DNA of 20,043 nt from CAIVAT01 sp037128705 (GTDB lineage Bacteria; Bacteroidota; Bacteroidia; Bacteroidales; FEN-979), in contig JBAXVX010000045.1 of NCBI GenBank assembly GCA_037128705.1, positions 1 to 20,043 on the forward strand, read 5' to 3'. The notes under the pieces are model-generated. The model had not been told where the DNA came from. It made no database searches and saw nothing but the letters and a program-made list of their open reading frames with translations. This document shows, one piece after another, positions 17,851 to 20,043 of the stretch (positions are counted from its first letter, which is position 1; every line of letters starts with the position of its first letter). The translations under genes were made by a program, and so were the position numbers.

Positions 17851-18789
17851 TTACTTACAGTTTAAAAACGATTTTAAGTGATTCAAAGATTCCAATCCTT
17901 TGATTTCTGTAGCAAACATGGGCACTTCAACCTTGTTCAAACTGCCGAATATGTTCCGGATATCCCGAATATAGGGTTGCTGCCCCTCCTTCCTCTTTTT
18001 ACAAAAATCGCAATCATCCAGCATCATCACATTGTTCACGATCATTTGCCGTGGGATGATTCCGGATCTGCCAAGATCAACAAGCAGCCTGCCGGTTTCC
18101 ATAATCGCCATGGATTCGGGGATGCAAACCGGGATAAACTCGCATCTGGAGTTATCACGGATAAGATTTTCAATCCGCTTTACTGTCTTTTTCAGGCTCA
18201 GCAGCAACGCATCCACCTCATCCTGCTGATAGGTCCCGGAAAAACTGGTGATCATGTAGCGGTACTTCCATCTCATCCTGGAGGCAACCTTAATCCATTC
18301 ATCCAGCATTTTTGGAGATGAAATAAGACGCAAAGCATGTCCGGTCGGTGCTGTATCCACCACATATTTTTCGTAAGCACCCTCTTCGATAAAATCAATG
18401 ATGGTCTTAAAACTCATCACCTCATCAATACCGGGAATCGTCAGGGAAAGCATCTCTTCGATATCCTGCTTGTCAAGATTGGTAGCGGTTTCAAACAACC
18501 TTCTCAGTACCGGCTGTTGCTCCTTGATAAACCTTGCAAGCGCCTCATCGGCAACAACTTCAATGGCAGACAGATTCTCAGTACCATCTACTTTAACAAC
18601 GCTGAACCCGATTTTTTGCCCGAGACAATCTGAAACCGAATGGGCAGGGTCGGTTGAGATGAGCAATGTTTTTGACTTTTCAGCCAGCGACATGGCTGTG
18701 GCAATTGCACAACTGGTTTTTCCAACACCGCCTTTTCCGCCGAAGATGATCAGTTCAAGGTCGTTGTTTCGTAAACCAGCAAGTGCCAT
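17851..18789 (-). CDS. ArsA/Get3-family ATPase
   Basis: A 312-residue ArsA/Get3 (TRC40) family ATPase with a single ATPase domain. It has the deviant P-loop GGKGGVGKT (17-25, signature Lys19), switch I DPAHS (47-51), the DTAPTGH A-loop (145-151) and a CxxC pair (C260/C263) like the zinc-binding pair that joins the two subunits in Get3. The helical part at about 160-215 is where Get3 makes its groove for hydrophobic segments. Known members deliver tail-anchored membrane proteins (Get3) or power arsenite export (ArsA); I see no arsB, arsD or arsR. I infer that it may chaperone the hydrophobic GvpA-type proteins. It lies 5 nt after gvpH and 26 nt before the Cdc48-like gene. Confidence 0.93.
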   Translation of the reverse strand: MALAGLRNNDLELIIFGGKGGVGKTSCAIATAMSLAEKSKTLLISTDPAHSVSDCLGQKIGFSVVKVDGTENLSAIEVVADEALARFIKEQQPVLRRLFETATNLDKQDIEEMLSLTIPGIDEVMSFKTIIDFIEEGAYEKYVVDTAPTGHALRLISSPKMLDEWIKVASRMRWKYRYMITSFSGTYQQDEVDALLLSLKKTVKRIENLIRDNSRCEFIPVCIPESMAIMETGRLLVDLGRSGIIPRQMIVNNVMMLDDCDFCKKRKEGQQPYIRDIRNIFGSLNKVEVPMFATEIKGLESLNHLKSFLNCK

Positions 18790-18794
18790 GACAT

Positions 18795-19313
18795 TTATTT
18801 TTTTATCCTGATCTCAAGGATTCCATTGGTGAATTTATGACGGAGATTTTGTTTAATGGTTTTTACCGGAAGCAACAGCTCTTTTCGGTAAATTCTGCTT
18901 TTACTGGCAGCTGAAATTTCAAGGATGTCCTCCTTCAGATCAATCTTCAGGTCTGCTTCCTCTATTCCAGGCATTTCAGCAATAATGACGAGCTCATTCT
19001 TTTCATTGAACACATCTGTGATCGGCTCACGTTCTTCATCAACCTTGGGGCCCTCCGGGGTCTTTTTGATATTTCCGAAGGTCTCAACCTTTGGGGCCCC
19101 GCCACCGGCAGTGTTGATTGTAAACCCATACACTCCCTTCATCCCCTTCTTAATGTGGTCAAAATTGATCTCCCCCTCCTTTTTAATACCACCTTTATCC
19201 TCAAGCTTTCCGGCAAGATCTACCAGTTTTTCAATGCCCTTAAATAATCCTCCGAGTCCGAAAAGGTCAAAATCAGCATCCTCTGCTTTTTCTTTATTTT
19301 TATCTTTTTCCAT
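18795..19313 (-). CDS. gvpH: GvpH, small heat-shock (Hsp20)-like protein
   Basis: A 172-residue GvpH-like protein. The N-terminal part is acidic and glycine-rich, with an amphipathic stretch (about 16-38: LFGLGGLFKGIEKLVDLAGK). The C-terminal part (about 93-172) is an alpha-crystallin domain: VFNEKNELVIIAEMPGIEEADLKI, a central strand pair and a final NGILEIRIKK strand. GvpH of gas-vesicle clusters is this kind of small heat-shock-related protein and is thought to keep gas-vesicle proteins soluble. It sits between gvpO and the ArsA/Get3-like gene. The 86-nt upstream spacer contains repeated half-sites of a dyad. The family call is firm; the precise chaperone activity is inferred. Confidence 0.9.
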   Translation of the reverse strand: MEKDKNKEKAEDADFDLFGLGGLFKGIEKLVDLAGKLEDKGGIKKEGEINFDHIKKGMKGVYGFTINTAGGGAPKVETFGNIKKTPEGPKVDEEREPITDVFNEKNELVIIAEMPGIEEADLKIDLKEDILEISAASKSRIYRKELLLPVKTIKQNLRHKFTNGILEIRIKK

Positions 19314-19355
19314 TTTCTATCTGGTTTTAGGGTGATAACTTGTTTATAACGTAAC

Positions 19356-19389
19356 ATCAGGTGATTTCATATATTTATACCTGATCAGG
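19356..19389. promoter_or_regulatory. Cluster of CCTGAT/ATCAGG half-sites upstream of gvpH
   Basis: Three copies of one 6-mer lie in 34 nt of the gvpO-gvpH spacer. ATCAGGT (19356-19362) pairs with ACCTGAT (19379-19385) across a 16-nt AT-rich loop, and a perfect 10-bp palindrome CCTGATCAGG occupies 19380-19389. This may be an operator, or an RNA hairpin at the end of gvpO. No T-run follows, so it is a poor terminator. The function is unproven. Confidence 0.4.
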
Positions 19390-19399
19390 GCTGGCCTGC

Positions 19400-19654
19400 T
19401 CAGACATTGTCTTTTTCACAGCGCTTCCTCATTCTTATTCTTTCATAACCCAGAAGACTTCCTGCAGCACTCACACGTACCTCATAAATTCCCAGAAGAT
19501 CAAGATTTGCAGCTTCCGAAGCCTTTTCAGTCATTTCAACAGTGATATGCCATACATCTGCCTCCTTGTTTATTCCAATTGCTTTGGGAGAACTGAATCC
19601 TGTAAGCTGGAGCAACCCCGAATTGGCAATTTCCACAATATCTTTGATTTCCAT
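19400..19654 (-). CDS. gvpO: Gas vesicle protein GvpO
   Basis: An 84-residue GvpO. It has the compact family pattern: an N-terminal helix (about 1-17), then DVWHITVEMTEKAS (33-46), DLLGIYEVRVSAAGSLLGYERIRMRK (52-77) with the LLGY-x-R tail. GvpO proteins are small accessory proteins of gas-vesicle clusters, described as assembly factors or regulators in haloarchaea. An AGGA ribosome site lies 5 nt before the ATG. It starts 21 nt after the GvpJ-like gene. A second, more divergent GvpO-like protein is encoded at 12138-12410. Confidence 0.9.
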   Translation of the reverse strand: MEIKDIVEIANSGLLQLTGFSSPKAIGINKEADVWHITVEMTEKASEAANLDLLGIYEVRVSAAGSLLGYERIRMRKRCEKDNV

Positions 19655-19675
19655 GTTATCCTGTATTGAGGTTTT

Positions 19676-19975
19676 TTATAAGGGCCTGTTTTGTGCTTCC
19701 AGTTTCTCAAGCCTGGCATCAAGTGTCTCCTGCTGCTGCATGAGCTCTTTTTCCCTGGCTTTCGTTGACAGGTAGGTATCTTCCTGCCACCAATTAATAC
19801 CCATCTCCAGCGCCTTGTCAACGGAACAAACCAAAAGCCTGATTTTTATGGTGAGTAATTCAACATCCGCAAGACTTATTTTAATATCACCTGCAATAAC
19901 GATCCCTTTATCCAGTACCCTCTCGAGAATATCAGCAAGGCCGGTCGCGTTAATTGATTTGGTTGGTTCTGACAT
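19676..19975 (-). CDS. gvpJ: GvpA-family paralogue GvpJ
   Basis: A 99-residue GvpA-family protein. The shell-fold core (about 12-56) reads LADILERVLDKGIVIAGDI, then KISLADVELLTIKIRLLVCSVDK. It is followed by the diagnostic MGINWWQEDTYLS segment (58-70) and a C-terminal coiled coil (about 71-99). This layout matches the GvpJ of Bacillus closely, including the GINWW and YLS elements. GvpJ is a minor shell protein thought to form part of the cone tips or to help start assembly. It is not the main shell GvpA, which should lack the tail. It has no strong ribosome site and begins 21 nt upstream of gvpO. Confidence 0.92.
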   Translation of the reverse strand: MSEPTKSINATGLADILERVLDKGIVIAGDIKISLADVELLTIKIRLLVCSVDKALEMGINWWQEDTYLSTKAREKELMQQQETLDARLEKLEAQNRPL

Positions 19976-20043
19976 TGTATTATTATTTATTAATAATGTG
20001 AATCAAGGGTTAAAAATCAAATAAATAAACGCGGCGGCTAGTT
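19976..20043. other. AT-rich right-edge sequence upstream of gvpJ
   Basis: The last 68 nt show no complete gene. On the minus strand two frames stay open from the edge for ten or more codons before stopping, so the end of another gene could lie here. The rest is AT-rich and could be a leader or a promoter. Nothing further can be said. Confidence 0.35.

Noticed and set aside
17851..18789. An arsenite-export ATPase
   Set aside because: There is no arsB, arsD or arsR nearby, it has a single ATPase half, and the CxxC pair and gvp context fit a Get3-like role better.

Overview
The window is a gas-vesicle (gvp) accessory gene cluster followed by a CheR-like methyltransferase and a run of sensor histidine kinases. 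All 19 genes lie on the minus strand, so transcription runs from the right edge (about 20,000) to the left edge. Spacers are short, several are 1 nt or overlapping, and only one exceeds 100 nt (1483-1636). This suggests one long operon, or a few nested ones. The AT-leaning coding sequence, the many starts without a Shine-Dalgarno and the style of the hybrid kinases suggest Bacteroidota, but this is an inference with no rRNA or marker gene behind it.

Region 1 (about 19,976 down to 9,975) is the gvp cluster, in transcription order: GvpJ-like shell paralogue, GvpO, GvpH (Hsp20-like), an ArsA/Get3-type ATPase, a two-ring Cdc48/VCP-type AAA+ ATPase, a GvpF/L protein fused to a C-terminal J-domain, two more GvpF/L proteins, GvpG, a double zinc-ribbon protein, a second GvpO-like protein, a fourth GvpF/L, a GvpS/M-like GvpA paralogue, a fifth GvpF/L and GvpK. 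The order F-G-(x)-L-S-(F)-K echoes the B. megaterium F-G-L-S-K block. No canonical main shell protein GvpA, no GvpC and no MoxR-type GvpN are visible. They may lie beyond the right edge.

Region 2 (9,940 down to 9,257) is a compact CheR-type SAM methyltransferase, 34 nt from gvpK and 40 nt from the first kinase.

Region 3 (9,216 to the left edge) holds four large sensor kinases in tandem. They are a membrane HAMP-GAF hybrid kinase with two receivers (the second lacking its Asp), a REC-PAS-kinase-REC, a PAS-GAF-GAF-kinase-REC, and a PAS-PAS-PAS-kinase cut by the left edge. None carries a visible DNA-binding output domain.

The most striking feature is the concentration of proteostasis parts in one gas-vesicle locus: a small heat-shock-like protein, a J-domain fused to an assembly factor, a Get3-like targeting ATPase and a Cdc48 unfoldase. 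I infer a dedicated pathway for handling the very hydrophobic shell proteins during assembly or turnover. The adjacent methyltransferase and kinases may couple buoyancy to environmental or chemotactic signals. These functional links are hypotheses from context.
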